Source: Nitrosospira sp.
GTDB lineage: Bacteria; Pseudomonadota; Gammaproteobacteria; Burkholderiales; Nitrosomonadaceae
Reading direction: 5' to 3'
NCBI GenBank assembly: GCA_013821425.1
Contig: JACDGV010000010.1
Location: 1-64,000 of the forward strand
DNA: 64,000 nt
Part shown: positions 1-10,102 of the stretch, piece after piece
Numbering within the stretch: position 1 is the first letter of the stretch
How the letters are laid out: each line of letters opens with the position of its first letter
The notes under the pieces: generated by a model
Databases searched by the model: none
What the model was told of the DNA's origin: nothing
The model's input: the letters and a program-made list of their open reading frames with translations, nothing else
Made by a program: the position numbers and the translations under genes

Positions 1-2
1 GC

Positions 3-500
3 CCGCCCAATTTCTCCTACACCGCCCACGACGGCTCAAGCGGCACCCTGAAGGACTTCCGCGAGGAGAGCAACGTCCTGCTGGTCGTGTTCTCGTGGCC
101 GCAATCGCATGAGCGCCTGGAGCAACTGCGCGCGCTCTATTCAGAGCTTGCCGCCACCAATACGGTGCTGCTGGCGGTGCCGCAGGATGACCCCGATGCG
201 CAGGAGCTGGCCGAGATTGCCGCCAAGGTGCCCTTCCCGGTTGTAACCCAGGGCGCGCGCGAGATGGCGCGAAGCTACGCCCTGTTCCGCCGCACCCTAA
301 GCAAGCCCGACCTGCTGGGCGAGGGGAGCGTGCCTGCGCACATGGAGTTCCTGGTGGACCGCTACGGCTATCTGCGGGCACGCTGGATTCCCGATGCCGA
401 CAGCACGGGTTGGGACAATACCGCCATGCTCATGCAGCAGATCGCACAACTCAACCGCGAAAAAGAAATACTGCCCCCCCCAGGCGATCATGTGCATTGA
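3..500 (+). CDS. C-terminal part of a protein truncated by the window edge; thioredoxin/redoxin-like domain (possibly the C-terminus of a CopD-type copper-resistance fusion)
   Basis: Frame open from base 3 (PPNFSYTAHDGSSGTLKDFREESNVLLVVFSWPQSHERLEQL...) to the stop at 498-500; the pattern resembles an AhpC/TSA/SCO-type fold; the CopD link is only from memory of related genomes. Confidence 0.5.
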   Translation, partial: PPNFSYTAHDGSSGTLKDFREESNVLLVVFSWPQSHERLEQLRALYSELAATNTVLLAVPQDDPDAQELAEIAAKVPFPVVTQGAREMARSYALFRRTLSKPDLLGEGSVPAHMEFLVDRYGYLRARWIPDADSTGWDNTAMLMQQIAQLNREKEILPPPGDHVH

Positions 501-622
501 GCCGATCTGGCAGTTGATGTTCCCCTTTCCTTGCGATTAGGGAAGCCCTGAATAAGTCCCCACGCGGAGCGCACCCGCTGGCATGATCGACGCCTTTGTT
601 CTCAGCGTCCTGGAACGGATCC

Positions 623-1297
623 CTAATTCTCAGCTGGGCGCGACACGCGCAAAAGTGATCCGGTATTAGTAACTCCAGCGTCCATCGGCTCCGGAACGGG
701 CAACAACTCCATAATTCCCCTGGACTCAATGACCGAATCCAGCTCCTCCAGCGGAGGTAGCTCTTCGAGCGAGCGCAGATTCAGATCATTGAGAAAATTC
801 ACAGTCGTGGCGTACAAAGCTGGTCTGCCCGGAACATCGCGGTGTCCGACAGCCGCTATCCAGCCCCGAGACTCCAACGCTTTAAGTACCGACGCCGAAA
901 CCCCCACTCCCCGAATTTCCTCTATATCGCCGCGCGTTACTGGCTGCCTGTACGCGATAATGGCGAGTGTTTCCAGCACTGCGCGCGAGTAGCGTGGCGG
1001 TTTTTGGGGATTAAGCCGTTCAAGGAATCCTTGTACTTCCGCAGTCGCCTGGAAGCGCCATCCGCCGGCAACATTTACCAGTTCCACTCCTTTTCCTACC
1101 CAGTCGGTGCGCAACTCTTCAAGTAACCTGCGCAAGACTTCCGCATTCAACTCTCCATGAAACAGTTTGGAAAGTTCCGGCAAGGGTAATGGCTCCTGGC
1201 TGGTTAGCAACGCCGCTTCCAGAATCCGCTTGATCTCGGCCGGAATGGCCGAACCCGCGGAGCTAAATGGCGGAGATGTAACTGATAGGCCTGACAT
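623..1297 (-). CDS. scpB: Segregation and condensation protein B
   Basis: ORF with ScpB winged-helix motif (RYSRAVLETLAIIAYRQPVTRGDIEEIRGVGVS); adjacent to scpA. Confidence 0.95.
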   Translation of the reverse strand: MSGLSVTSPPFSSAGSAIPAEIKRILEAALLTSQEPLPLPELSKLFHGELNAEVLRRLLEELRTDWVGKGVELVNVAGGWRFQATAEVQGFLERLNPQKPPRYSRAVLETLAIIAYRQPVTRGDIEEIRGVGVSASVLKALESRGWIAAVGHRDVPGRPALYATTVNFLNDLNLRSLEELPPLEELDSVIESRGIMELLPVPEPMDAGVTNTGSLLRVSRPAEN

Positions 1298-2072
1298 AAA
1301 TCATCCCAAAGGTACGAGGCTGGCTTACTTCTACCTGATTTTCCTTCAGAAGCTCCAGCAACGCCAGAAAAGTCACTACCAATTCCGCTATTCCCGCAGC
1401 GCGGCTGAACAAGTCCCTGAACTCGACAAATTTATGCCCCTGCAATAGGCGCAAAATCCGGGTCATGTGTTCCCGCACCGAAAGCTCCTCTCTAGTTATC
1501 TGGTGGCGGCGGTTTGCCTGGAAGCGAGCCATCAGTACAAGCCAGGCCTGACGCAGATCGTCCACGTGGACCTCCGGCAACCGCTCGGTTACCGCTTCCT
1601 CGATCCAGACATTCGTCAGCTGAAAATCCCGCTCCGCCTGAGGCATCTCGTTGAGCCGTTGCGCAGCCGCTTTCATTTGCTCATATTCCAGTAACCGGCG
1701 GACTATTTCCGCGCGCGGGTCGCCCTCGTCGGTATCTTGTGTAACGGGTGCGGGCAGCAGCATCCGCGATTTGATGTCAATCAGAACCGCGGCCATAAGA
1801 AGGTATTCAGCAGCCAGTTCAAGCTTATTCGCACGCATCATCTCGATGTAGGCCATATATTGCCGGGTGAGTTCGGCCATGGGAATGTCCAGCACATCCA
1901 GATTGTGCTTTCGGATGAGGTACAGCAGCAGATCCAGGGGGCCCTGGAATGTCTCGAAAAATACCTCCAGTGCGTCAGGCGGAATGTACAGATCCGCGGG
2001 TAGTTCAGTCAGTGGTTGACCGCAAATTTTTGCAACCGGGGCAGCCCCGGCATGATGTAAAGAGCTGTTCAT
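1263..2072 (-). CDS. scpA: Segregation and condensation protein A
   Basis: FQGPLDLLLYLIRKHNLDVLDIPMAELTRQYMAYI is a ScpA hallmark; overlaps scpB. Confidence 0.95.
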   Translation of the reverse strand: MNSSLHHAGAAPVAKICGQPLTELPADLYIPPDALEVFFETFQGPLDLLLYLIRKHNLDVLDIPMAELTRQYMAYIEMMRANKLELAAEYLLMAAVLIDIKSRMLLPAPVTQDTDEGDPRAEIVRRLLEYEQMKAAAQRLNEMPQAERDFQLTNVWIEEAVTERLPEVHVDDLRQAWLVLMARFQANRRHQITREELSVREHMTRILRLLQGHKFVEFRDLFSRAAGIAELVVTFLALLELLKENQVEVSQPRTFGMIYVRPISYISAI

Positions 2073-2085
2073 GGCGAAGTAGCGG

Positions 2086-3288
2086 CTAGGAGTAGTCCAG
2101 CCCCATGGCCTCCCTTACGTCACGCATTGTTTCCTGGGCCAGCTTGTCGGCTTTCTCACATCCATCCGCGATGATGTTGCGTACGAGTGTAGAATCTTCC
2201 TCGTACATCCGGGCGCGCTCATGCATGGGTTTCTGCTCGGCCAGTATCGCATCAATAACCGGTTGCTTGCATTCCAGGCAACCAATACCCGCAGTGGTGC
2301 AGCCATGCTGCGCCCACTGCCTTGTTTCCGCATCCGAATAGACGAGATGGAACTGCCATAGAGGGCATTTCGCAGGATCACCCGGATCGTTGCGGCGCAC
2401 CCGTGCCGGATCTGTCGGCATCGTCCGGATTTTCCTTACGACGCTCGCGGGGTCCTCTCGCAGGGTGATGGTGTTGTTATAGGATTTCGACATCTTCTGG
2501 CCGTCCAGGCCCGGCATTTTCGATGCGGGGCTCAGCATCGCCTCTGGCTCTGAAAGAATCATCTTGCCACCCCCTTCCAGGTATCCAAATAAACGTTCCT
2601 GATCCCCGAGGCTCAAGTTCTGCTGCTCGTCGAGCAACGATTTTGCCGCAGCGAGGGCTTCCTCATCGCCGTGCTCCTGGTAACGATTTCGCAACTCACG
2701 GTAGAGCCTTGATTTCTTCGAGCCCAGCTTTTTAATTGCCGCTTCCGCTTTTTCGCGAAAGCCGGCTTCCTTTCCAAAGATGTGGTTGAAGCGGCGCGCG
2801 ATCTCGCGCGTAAATTCGATATGCGGCGTCTGATCTTCCCCTACTGGCACGCGCGTCGCTCGATAGATGAGAATATCGGCGCTCTGCAGCAAGGGATAGC
2901 CCAGGAAGCCAAAAGTATTCAACTCCTTTTCGGATAATTTCTCCTGCTGATCCTTGTAGGAGGGGACCCGTTCCAGCCAGCCAAGCGGGGTAACCATGGA
3001 AAGCAGCACATGCAGTTCGGCATGTGCCGGTACACGCGATTGTATGAATAATGTCGCCTGGGCCGGATCCACGCCAGCGGCAAGCCAATCAATCACCATG
3101 TCCCAGACATGCTGCTCAATGACATCCGGCGAGTCGTAATGCGTTGTGAGAGCATGCCAATCGGCTACAAAGAACAGACACTCGAATTGGTGCTGCAATT
3201 CCACCCAATTCTTCAGCACGCCATGGTAGTGCCCCAGATGCAGGCCGCCGGTGGGGCGCATACCCGACAAAACTCTTTCAGTAAACAT
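2086..3288 (-). CDS. trpS: Tryptophan--tRNA ligase
   Basis: RVLSGMRPTGGLHLGHYHGVL and KMSKSYNN class I aaRS motifs. Confidence 0.96.
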   Translation of the reverse strand: MFTERVLSGMRPTGGLHLGHYHGVLKNWVELQHQFECLFFVADWHALTTHYDSPDVIEQHVWDMVIDWLAAGVDPAQATLFIQSRVPAHAELHVLLSMVTPLGWLERVPSYKDQQEKLSEKELNTFGFLGYPLLQSADILIYRATRVPVGEDQTPHIEFTREIARRFNHIFGKEAGFREKAEAAIKKLGSKKSRLYRELRNRYQEHGDEEALAAAKSLLDEQQNLSLGDQERLFGYLEGGGKMILSEPEAMLSPASKMPGLDGQKMSKSYNNTITLREDPASVVRKIRTMPTDPARVRRNDPGDPAKCPLWQFHLVYSDAETRQWAQHGCTTAGIGCLECKQPVIDAILAEQKPMHERARMYEEDSTLVRNIIADGCEKADKLAQETMRDVREAMGLDYS

Positions 3289-3321
3289 ACTGTTTGCCCT
3301 TATTCAATCCCTTGTCATCCC

Positions 3322-3984
3322 CTAATAAGCTTCCAAACCGAAAAACCACGCCACCAGTTGTATGGTGATTACAATGAAAGGTCCGATAATCGCGCCCAGC
3401 ACACCCGTCATCAACAGCAACAGGAGGATCATAAAGCCATACGGCTCGATTTTTGCAAAACCATGCGCCATGTGGTGTGGCAGAAGGCTTGCCGCGATGC
3501 GGCCACCATCCAGAGGCGGCAGAGGCAACAGATTCAGGACCATCAGTATTACGTTGATCTTGATCCCCGCTTCACCCATTAATATCATTGGCCGGGTAAA
3601 TGCCGTTTCCGGCAGGGCAAGCCCAAGCTTGATTAAGAGTGCCCAAAGCACTGCCATAAAAAGATTGGCGCCTGGTCCAGCCAGCGCTACCCATAACATG
3701 TCCTGCTTGGGGCGGCGCAGTGCTGAAAAGTTGACCGGCACCGGCTTGGCCCAGCCGAATAATATGCCGCCCAGCCACAGGGTTACAAGAGGAAGCAGGA
3801 TCGTTCCCACCGGGTCGATATGGCGTATCGGATTCAGGCTGACTCGCCCTTGGGCGTAGGCGGTGAAATCACCAAAATGCTTTGCCACATATCCATGTGC
3901 GGCCTCGTGCAGCGTAATGGCGAAAATTACCGGGAGAGCATAGAGTGCAATATTCTGGATAATGCTATCCATGCGTGATTCCAA
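3322..3984 (-). CDS. Site-2 protease family (M50) membrane metalloprotease
   Basis: HEAAH zinc motif, NLLPLPPLDGGRI motif, hydrophobic segments. Confidence 0.9.
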   Translation of the reverse strand: MESRMDSIIQNIALYALPVIFAITLHEAAHGYVAKHFGDFTAYAQGRVSLNPIRHIDPVGTILLPLVTLWLGGILFGWAKPVPVNFSALRRPKQDMLWVALAGPGANLFMAVLWALLIKLGLALPETAFTRPMILMGEAGIKINVILMVLNLLPLPPLDGGRIAASLLPHHMAHGFAKIEPYGFMILLLLLMTGVLGAIIGPFIVITIQLVAWFFGLEAY

Positions 3985-4597
3985 AAGGCGCGAGACTGCC
4001 CTTGCCTTGCCGGATCACTTCGGGTGTATCCCCAGTCATATCGATTACTGTGCTCATCTCCAGACCACAGGCTCCACCGTCCAGCACCAGTTCCACGCAG
4101 TGCTCAAGGCGAGCACGAATTTCCGCCGCCTCATTAAGGGGAAGGTCATCCCCCGGCAGTATCAGGGTGGAACTCAACAACGGCTCATTCAATTCTCCCA
4201 ACAGGGCCTGAACCACGGGGTGATCGGGTATTCGTACGCCGATGGTGTTGCGTTTCGGCCGCTGCAGGCGGCGCGGCACCTCCCGCGTGGCGTGGAATAT
4301 AAACGTATAGCTGCCGGGGGTGCTTGCCTTTAGCAGCCGGTATTGACGATTATCAACCTTAGCATAGTGCGAGATTTCCGCCAAGTCGCGACACATCAGG
4401 GTAAAGTGATGCCGCTCATCCACCTGGCGGATAGCGCGAATACGGGTCATGACCGTCTTGTCGCCCAATTGCCCGCCAAGCGCATAACAGGAATCGGTCG
4501 GGTACACGATTACGCCGCCTGAGTGCACGATCGAGGCCGCCTGGCGTATAAGGCGTAATTGAGGGTTATCCGGGTGAATCGAAAAGAATTGGGCCAC
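3965..4597 (-). CDS. L-threonylcarbamoyladenylate synthase (Sua5/YciO/YrdC family)
   Basis: VIVYPTDSCYALGGQLGDK and KRNTIGVRIPDHPVVQALL motifs. Confidence 0.9.
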   Translation of the reverse strand: MAQFFSIHPDNPQLRLIRQAASIVHSGGVIVYPTDSCYALGGQLGDKTVMTRIRAIRQVDERHHFTLMCRDLAEISHYAKVDNRQYRLLKASTPGSYTFIFHATREVPRRLQRPKRNTIGVRIPDHPVVQALLGELNEPLLSSTLILPGDDLPLNEAAEIRARLEHCVELVLDGGACGLEMSTVIDMTGDTPEVIRQGKGSLAPFGITHG

Positions 4598-4789
4598 GTG
4601 ATAAATCGTTTCTGATTATGTTAGCGTGTATGCAAGACAGGTTGAATATTACGGGGAGGAGGGCTGTTTAACTGCGGACTGAAGGCTAACTTAGCCAATC
4701 CAGGGCACGAAAAAACGAGGGAATGCTGAAAGGCAAGTACCCGCAATGGTTTATTGCTCGATGTGGAACGGCAAGACAATACGGTTCGC

Positions 4790-5656
4790 CTATTTACCTA
4801 TCCCCACCCAGTCATGCCAGACCGGTGTGCAGAGGGAAGGCAGTTCGGGTATCCCGCCGAGATCGAAGTGGCTCTCGCCCGCTCCATGGAAATCCGAGCC
4901 GCGCGACGCCAGCAAACCCAGCCGCTGGCTGTGGCGGGCAAACAGCCGCGCCTGTTCCGGCGTGTGGCTCCCGGTGACAACTTCAATACCTTCCCCTCCC
5001 AGGGCGCGAAATTCCCCAAGCAGATCGTCCAGCGCTTTCTTGTCCAGCTTGTAGCGGCCTGGATGGGCAATGATCGCTCTGCCCCCGCTATCGCGTATCC
5101 AGCCGATCGCCTCGCCTAGAGGCACCCACTGGTGCGGCGCATATCCCGGCTTGCCTTTTACCAGATACTTCCTGAACACCGATTTCGCATCCTTGGCATA
5201 ACCCTGCTGGACCAGGAAGCGCGCGAAGTGCATGCGCCCTATCAGATGCCCATCTCCAGCGTTCCTGCAGGCACCCTCAAAACTGCCATGGATACCGAAT
5301 CTATCAAGTTGCGCGGCGATATTACGTGCACGTACTTTACGGCCATCGCGAATAGACATCAAACCTTGGACCAGTTGGGCATGCTCGGGATCTATGCCAA
5401 GGCCGACAATATGCACCGTCTGTCCGCGCCAGTCTACGGAGATTTCAACACCGTTAACAAGGGTGATATTCTTCTCGGCGGCTGCCTGGCGTGCCTCGGC
5501 AAGTCCGCCCACATCGTCGTGATCGGTCAGCGCCAGCACCTCGACTCCCCGCTCAGCCGCGTGTTCCACCAACTGGGTTGGCGTCAGCAAGCCGTCAGAA
5601 ATGGTGGAATGGCAATGCAAGTCAATGTTAAGCATGAGGCCCGTAAATTTGCGCAA
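4790..5656 (-). CDS. PHP-domain phosphoesterase (YciV/RNase AM-like)
   Basis: IDLHCHSTISDGLLTPTQLVEHA, LTDHDDVGG and RGSDFHG motifs. Confidence 0.88.
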   Translation of the reverse strand: MRKFTGLMLNIDLHCHSTISDGLLTPTQLVEHAAERGVEVLALTDHDDVGGLAEARQAAAEKNITLVNGVEISVDWRGQTVHIVGLGIDPEHAQLVQGLMSIRDGRKVRARNIAAQLDRFGIHGSFEGACRNAGDGHLIGRMHFARFLVQQGYAKDAKSVFRKYLVKGKPGYAPHQWVPLGEAIGWIRDSGGRAIIAHPGRYKLDKKALDDLLGEFRALGGEGIEVVTGSHTPEQARLFARHSQRLGLLASRGSDFHGAGESHFDLGGIPELPSLCTPVWHDWVGIGK

Positions 5657-5807
5657 GCAGGATACACATCATAACATAAGGGCGATTAGGAGAATTTGGC
5701 CCGAAAAACATTTGAGGCGTTCAGAACCCAGCCGCGGCAGCATACTGAAAACCAGGGGCGTTTCCGGTAAAGTGGGAGGCTGAAAACTATTTTTCGAACA
5801 GAAGGAA

Positions 5808-7247
5808 ATGGATTTCCTGCCCATTTTTGTCGATATCAGAAATCGAAACTGCGTCGTAGTCGGCGGAGGGGAATTGGCTGCGCGAAAGATCGCATTATTA
5901 TTGCGCGCCGGTGCTCGCATCACCGTGGTTTCTCCGCAACTCTGCGCCGAGCTGGCCGAGCTGTTGCTGGAACAGAAACATCGGGGGGTTATTACCCACC
6001 GCGCCGAGCCCTTCCATCCCCATCATCTGGATAACGCCGTACTGGCGATTGCCGCTACCAGCGATCGTTTCGTCAACCGGGAAGTTTCCGAAGCCGCCGG
6101 GCAAACGCGTATTCCGGTCAACGTAGTCGACGATCCGGCTTCGTGCTCTTTCATCATGCCCTCCATTGTGGACCGGTCCCCCATTATCGTCGCCGTCTCG
6201 AGCGGCGGCGCATCGCCGGTTCTGGCGCGATTGTTGCGAGCGCGCCTGGAAACGATGATTCCGGCGGCATATGGACGTCTTGCCGTCTACGCCGCGAATT
6301 TCCGGCAGCGGGTTAAACTCCATTTTTCACGCCCGGAGAAGCGTCGCCTATTCTGGGAAAAAGCATTGCAGGGGCCATTTGCCGAAATGGTCTTCGCGGG
6401 GAGGGACCAGGCAGCAAACGAGTATCTTGAGCGTTTGCTGGAAGGCGAAGCCGACGAATGTCCACAGGGAGAAGTTTATCTGGTGGGAGCCGGACCAGGA
6501 GATCCCGAATTGCTGACTTTTCGCGCCATGCGCCTCATGCAGCAGGCGGACGTGGTCGTGTATGACCGTCTGGTTTCGCCTGAAATACTCGACATGGTAC
6601 GCCGGGATGCGGCCCGCATTTATGCCGGGAAGGAGCGCAGCAAGCACGTGATGCCGCAGGAATCGATCAACGATTTATTGGTACGGCTGGCGAAAGAGGG
6701 CAAGCGCGTCCTGCGGCTGAAAGGCGGCGATCCTTTCATCTTTGGCCGCGGCGGCGAGGAAATCGAAACGCTCGCCAGTGAGGGTATTCCTTTCCAGGTG
6801 GTGCCGGGCATCACCGCGGCGACGGGGGCGGCGTCCTACGCCGGCATCCCGCTCACCCATCGCGACTACGCCCAGTCATGTATTTTCGTTACCGGCCATC
6901 TCAAGGATGGCAGCGTAAACCTGGACTGGCCAATGCTGGCACGGCGAAACCAGACTATTGTTGTTTACATGGGGCTGCTCGGCTTACCCGAGCTGTGCCG
7001 GCAACTTGTCGCCCACGGTCTGTCCGCAGGGACGCCGGCAGCCATCGTGCAACAGGGAACCACCCGCAAACAGCGGGTACTCACCGGTACACTGGAGACG
7101 CTTCCCTGCCTGACCGTTTCCGCCAAACTGATTCCCCCAACGCTTATCATCGTCGGGGAGGTAGTGAGACTGCATCAGCGGCTTGCCTGGTTCCAACCCG
7201 GGGGCGATATGAAAACAGCTGCTGAAAGTCCTGCCGAACGCCAATAA
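5808..7247 (+). CDS. cysG: Siroheme synthase (precorrin-2 dehydrogenase/ferrochelatase and uroporphyrinogen III methyltransferase)
   Basis: N-terminal [21 protein letters not shown] and C-terminal [35 protein letters not shown]. Confidence 0.96.
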   Translation: MDFLPIFVDIRNRNCVVVGGGELAARKIALLLRAGARITVVSPQLCAELAELLLEQKHRGVITHRAEPFHPHHLDNAVLAIAATSDRFVNREVSEAAGQTRIPVNVVDDPASCSFIMPSIVDRSPIIVAVSSGGASPVLARLLRARLETMIPAAYGRLAVYAANFRQRVKLHFSRPEKRRLFWEKALQGPFAEMVFAGRDQAANEYLERLLEGEADECPQGEVYLVGAGPGDPELLTFRAMRLMQQADVVVYDRLVSPEILDMVRRDAARIYAGKERSKHVMPQESINDLLVRLAKEGKRVLRLKGGDPFIFGRGGEEIETLASEGIPFQVVPGITAATGAASYAGIPLTHRDYAQSCIFVTGHLKDGSVNLDWPMLARRNQTIVVYMGLLGLPELCRQLVAHGLSAGTPAAIVQQGTTRKQRVLTGTLETLPCLTVSAKLIPPTLIIVGEVVRLHQRLAWFQPGGDMKTAAESPAERQ

Positions 7248-7272
7248 CAGGGAGGGGATTGTCTTGCATCTT

Positions 7273-8073
7273 TTAGTCAAAAAGTCCTACCAACATCCTT
7301 GTCCCCAGCAAGTAAAGTAGCACAACCAAAACCTTCCTGAGCGTGCCGGTTTGCACGATATGGGTGGCTTTCGCGCCCCAACGTGCGGTCACCATGCTGG
7401 CCAGTACAATCCACCCTAATGCCGGCAAATACACATATCCCAGGCTATATTCCGGCAGCGGCCGGGGTTGAGCCATACCGTTAGCGATATAGCCGATGGC
7501 TCCCGCCACGGCAATGGGAAAGCCTACCGCGGCAGCGGTACCAATAGCATGCTGTAGCCTGAAATTGCACAGGGAAAGAAACGGGATTGTCAGCAAACCG
7601 CCGCCGATCGCGACAAAACTTGAAACCGCGCCGATGACTCCGCCAGCTCCAAGCAATCCGATCTGGCCCGGCAGTTCGCGGCTGGGTTTGGGGCTGATAT
7701 TGAGTAGCATCTGTGTTGCGGCAAAATAAATGAACACAACAAAAATAATACTCAGAATCCTGCTGTCCAGCATGCTTACCAGCGTGGCGCCTCCTAATGT
7801 CCCGACTATGACACCCGGTGTAATGGATTTAACGACCCGCCAGTTCACCGCACCATGCGCGTGATGGGTCCGCAGGCTGGAGGCAGAAGTGAAAATGATG
7901 GCTGCCATGGTCGTACCGAGGGCGAGGTGCAGGATGCGGTCGGGCGGAAAATGCTGGGCGCTGAAAATAAAGGTGAGGACGGGCACCAGTACCAACCCGC
8001 CGCCGATGCCCAGCAGTCCGGCAAAGAAGCCGACAACAGCGCCCAACAGCAGATAAGCGGGCCACCACTCCAT
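7273..8073 (-). CDS. Sulfite exporter TauE/SafE family membrane protein
   Basis: YLLLGAVVGFFAGLLGIGGGLVLVPVL and polytopic hydrophobic pattern. Confidence 0.9.
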   Translation of the reverse strand: MEWWPAYLLLGAVVGFFAGLLGIGGGLVLVPVLTFIFSAQHFPPDRILHLALGTTMAAIIFTSASSLRTHHAHGAVNWRVVKSITPGVIVGTLGGATLVSMLDSRILSIIFVVFIYFAATQMLLNISPKPSRELPGQIGLLGAGGVIGAVSSFVAIGGGLLTIPFLSLCNFRLQHAIGTAAAVGFPIAVAGAIGYIANGMAQPRPLPEYSLGYVYLPALGWIVLASMVTARWGAKATHIVQTGTLRKVLVVLLYLLGTRMLVGLFD

Positions 8074-8155
8074 GTCAGCCTTGGCCGGGATAACTGATCG
8101 GTTTCAGCATTTCCCGATCGCGTTCGGGATTACGAAGCCAGCCGCAAGCGGATCA

Positions 8156-8641
8156 TTACAGGATTCCCATAATGAAGTTCCATTCCGCCGGATCAACCGG
8201 GGTAATGGACAAGCGATTCCCGGTTTGCAGAATACGCATATTCGACAGTTTGGGCCAGCCTCGTAATTCCTTGATGCCAACCAGACGCGTTTTCCTGACG
8301 AACTTCACATCCACATTAAACCAGCGCGGATTTTGCGATGTTGCCTTCGGGTCGAAATACTTGCCGACCGGATCAAACTGGGTAGCGTCGGGATATGCCA
8401 CTTTGCTAACCTCGGCAATTCCCGCAATCCCCGGCTGTTCACAGCTCGAATGATAGAAAAATACCGGGTCGCCAACTCGCATCTGGTCACGCATGAAGTT
8501 GCGCGCCTGGTAATTGCGAACGCCATACCATGCAACAGTCTGGCCGGGCATGGTCGCAAGGTCATCAATGCTGACGTCTGAAGGTTCCGATTTCATGAGC
8601 CAATAACGCATGTCAATTCCCTGTGGTTCCCGAATTGTCAC
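8156..8641 (-). CDS. EVE domain-containing protein
   Basis: MRYWLMKSEPSDVSIDDL...TVAWYGVRNYQARNFMRDQMRVGDPVFFYHSS; probable start is the internal Met of MRYWLMK. Confidence 0.92.
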   Translation of the reverse strand: MTIREPQGIDMRYWLMKSEPSDVSIDDLATMPGQTVAWYGVRNYQARNFMRDQMRVGDPVFFYHSSCEQPGIAGIAEVSKVAYPDATQFDPVGKYFDPKATSQNPRWFNVDVKFVRKTRLVGIKELRGWPKLSNMRILQTGNRLSITPVDPAEWNFIMGIL

Positions 8642-9056
8642 AACCCCGTTGATTTGCCGGGGAAGACCGTATTCCTCTTACTTGATCCTCCCTGTCGTCT
8701 TATACGATCCCGCCCAACTTCCACCCTGACTCTCACCCGACATTCAAGCCAGGGACCTCATGGTAAAACTGCGGCGGTCAGCTGCGAGACAGCGAAACCC
8801 GACTCAAACCAGGATCGCCTAACAGGCGATGGCGGGGGTTATTTCTTCGAATTTGACCAAATGGAATGAAGACATGGGTGATTGAATATGAGTTCCAAGG
8901 TAGTCGCATAAAATACACTATAGGTAGGTATTCACGCAACGGCGCACAAGGCGAGAGTATTCCAGTTTAGCTTAGGGCTTCCTTGGAAATGGCCAGCAGT
9001 CGCTGGCCCAAGGCCGTTCGGTTGCTCGGAGGTTGGAAGGCAGCCCCGATGGCGGG

Positions 9057-9262
9057 GACATTACAGACCTCAATTCGCTGGTGATCTGCCAGATTGGGTT
9101 ATTCTAACCCACGCCGTGGACATCAATAACGTGGGACAGGTCATTGCCATCGCTTCAGGCATCCCGGAGCCTGAGATCTATACAATGCTTCTTGCCGGGC
9201 TTGGCCTAGTCGGATTTGTGGCTCGGCGAAAGAAGATGGGTGCCCGCGCCTTTAGCGCTTGA
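9057..9262 (+). pseudogene. Frameshifted 3' remnant of a HAF-repeat/PEP-CTERM secreted protein
   Basis: Two adjacent frames read GDITDLNSLV / DLPDWVILTHAVDINNVGQVIAIASGIPEPEIYTMLLAGLGLVGFVARRKKMGARAFSA*; PEP motif, hydrophobic helix and Arg/Lys-rich tail; one base appears missing near 9083. Confidence 0.75.
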
Positions 9263-9593
9263 GGCGGCGACCCTAGTTGTAGAAGTTATAAATTTTTGAT
9301 CGCAGTCCAGAATACATGAAAGGATTTACGATGCTTTGACCTGACCCCCCTGCAGGTAAAGCGAATTTTGCCGAATTGGAAACCTCGATAAAAGTTTCCC
9401 TGCGATACAAAACGGGTCTCCCGTTTTGTGTTACTGCCCTGCCTGCGTCTGCGTGGCGGCAACACCCGCTTGCCCCGGCTTGATTTTGTTGATTGAATGT
9501 CGGGGTGTGTGATCCAGGCCTTCCCGGGCGATTGAAAGACAGGATGGGCTCTTGCCCCCCGGTAAGTAATCGCCCAGATGCAGCGCCAGCCTC

Positions 9594-10037
9594 TCACTGC
9601 TTCTTCCACTCCATTTTTTCGCCCGGAACGATGCGAAAAAATGGATGGGACTCAGGCACGATAATGTCTTGAAACTGCCGATGAAGACCTGGAGCCCGTC
9701 TTCGCAGTTTTTCCTTTAAGTGGGCCCATTCGAAGAGTAGTTGCCCATCTGTTTCCTCAATCGGGCTCACTGTCCCAGACTCGACCGTACCCGGCACTAG
9801 AATCTTCGTTGTATCGAAGTGGTAGCCCCGGCACTCTGCTTCCTCCGCAAGGCTTGCCAGAAATACTCCCATTGCCTGCAGCGGCTGAGGATGGTTCCGG
9901 AAACGCAAAAGTTGGGGATGACGGGTGTAGCCGATGGTGAAACCGGACAATACCTTTTGAGCCAACAAGGCCTCCCTCCATGCGGCGGTAAGGCCCCTGG
10001 CGTCAAGATAACGTGGGTGAAGCGTCCAGAGGCGCAT
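9594..10037 (-). CDS. Pyrimidine dimer DNA glycosylase/endonuclease V-like protein (Pyr_excise family)
   Basis: MRLWTLHPRYLDARGLTAAWREALLAQKVL...GYTRHPQLLRF pattern. Confidence 0.78.
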   Translation of the reverse strand: MRLWTLHPRYLDARGLTAAWREALLAQKVLSGFTIGYTRHPQLLRFRNHPQPLQAMGVFLASLAEEAECRGYHFDTTKILVPGTVESGTVSPIEETDGQLLFEWAHLKEKLRRRAPGLHRQFQDIIVPESHPFFRIVPGEKMEWKKQ

Positions 10038-10102
10038 AAGCTATACTTTTCCCGTAGTATTGGTCTAGCATGTAATCTTACCGTTCCGATGAATAACGTG
10101 TC

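Noticed and set aside
9286-9609. 107-aa minus-strand ORF
   Set aside because: Low-complexity, no signal or domain, in a decayed intergenic gap; not supportable as a gene
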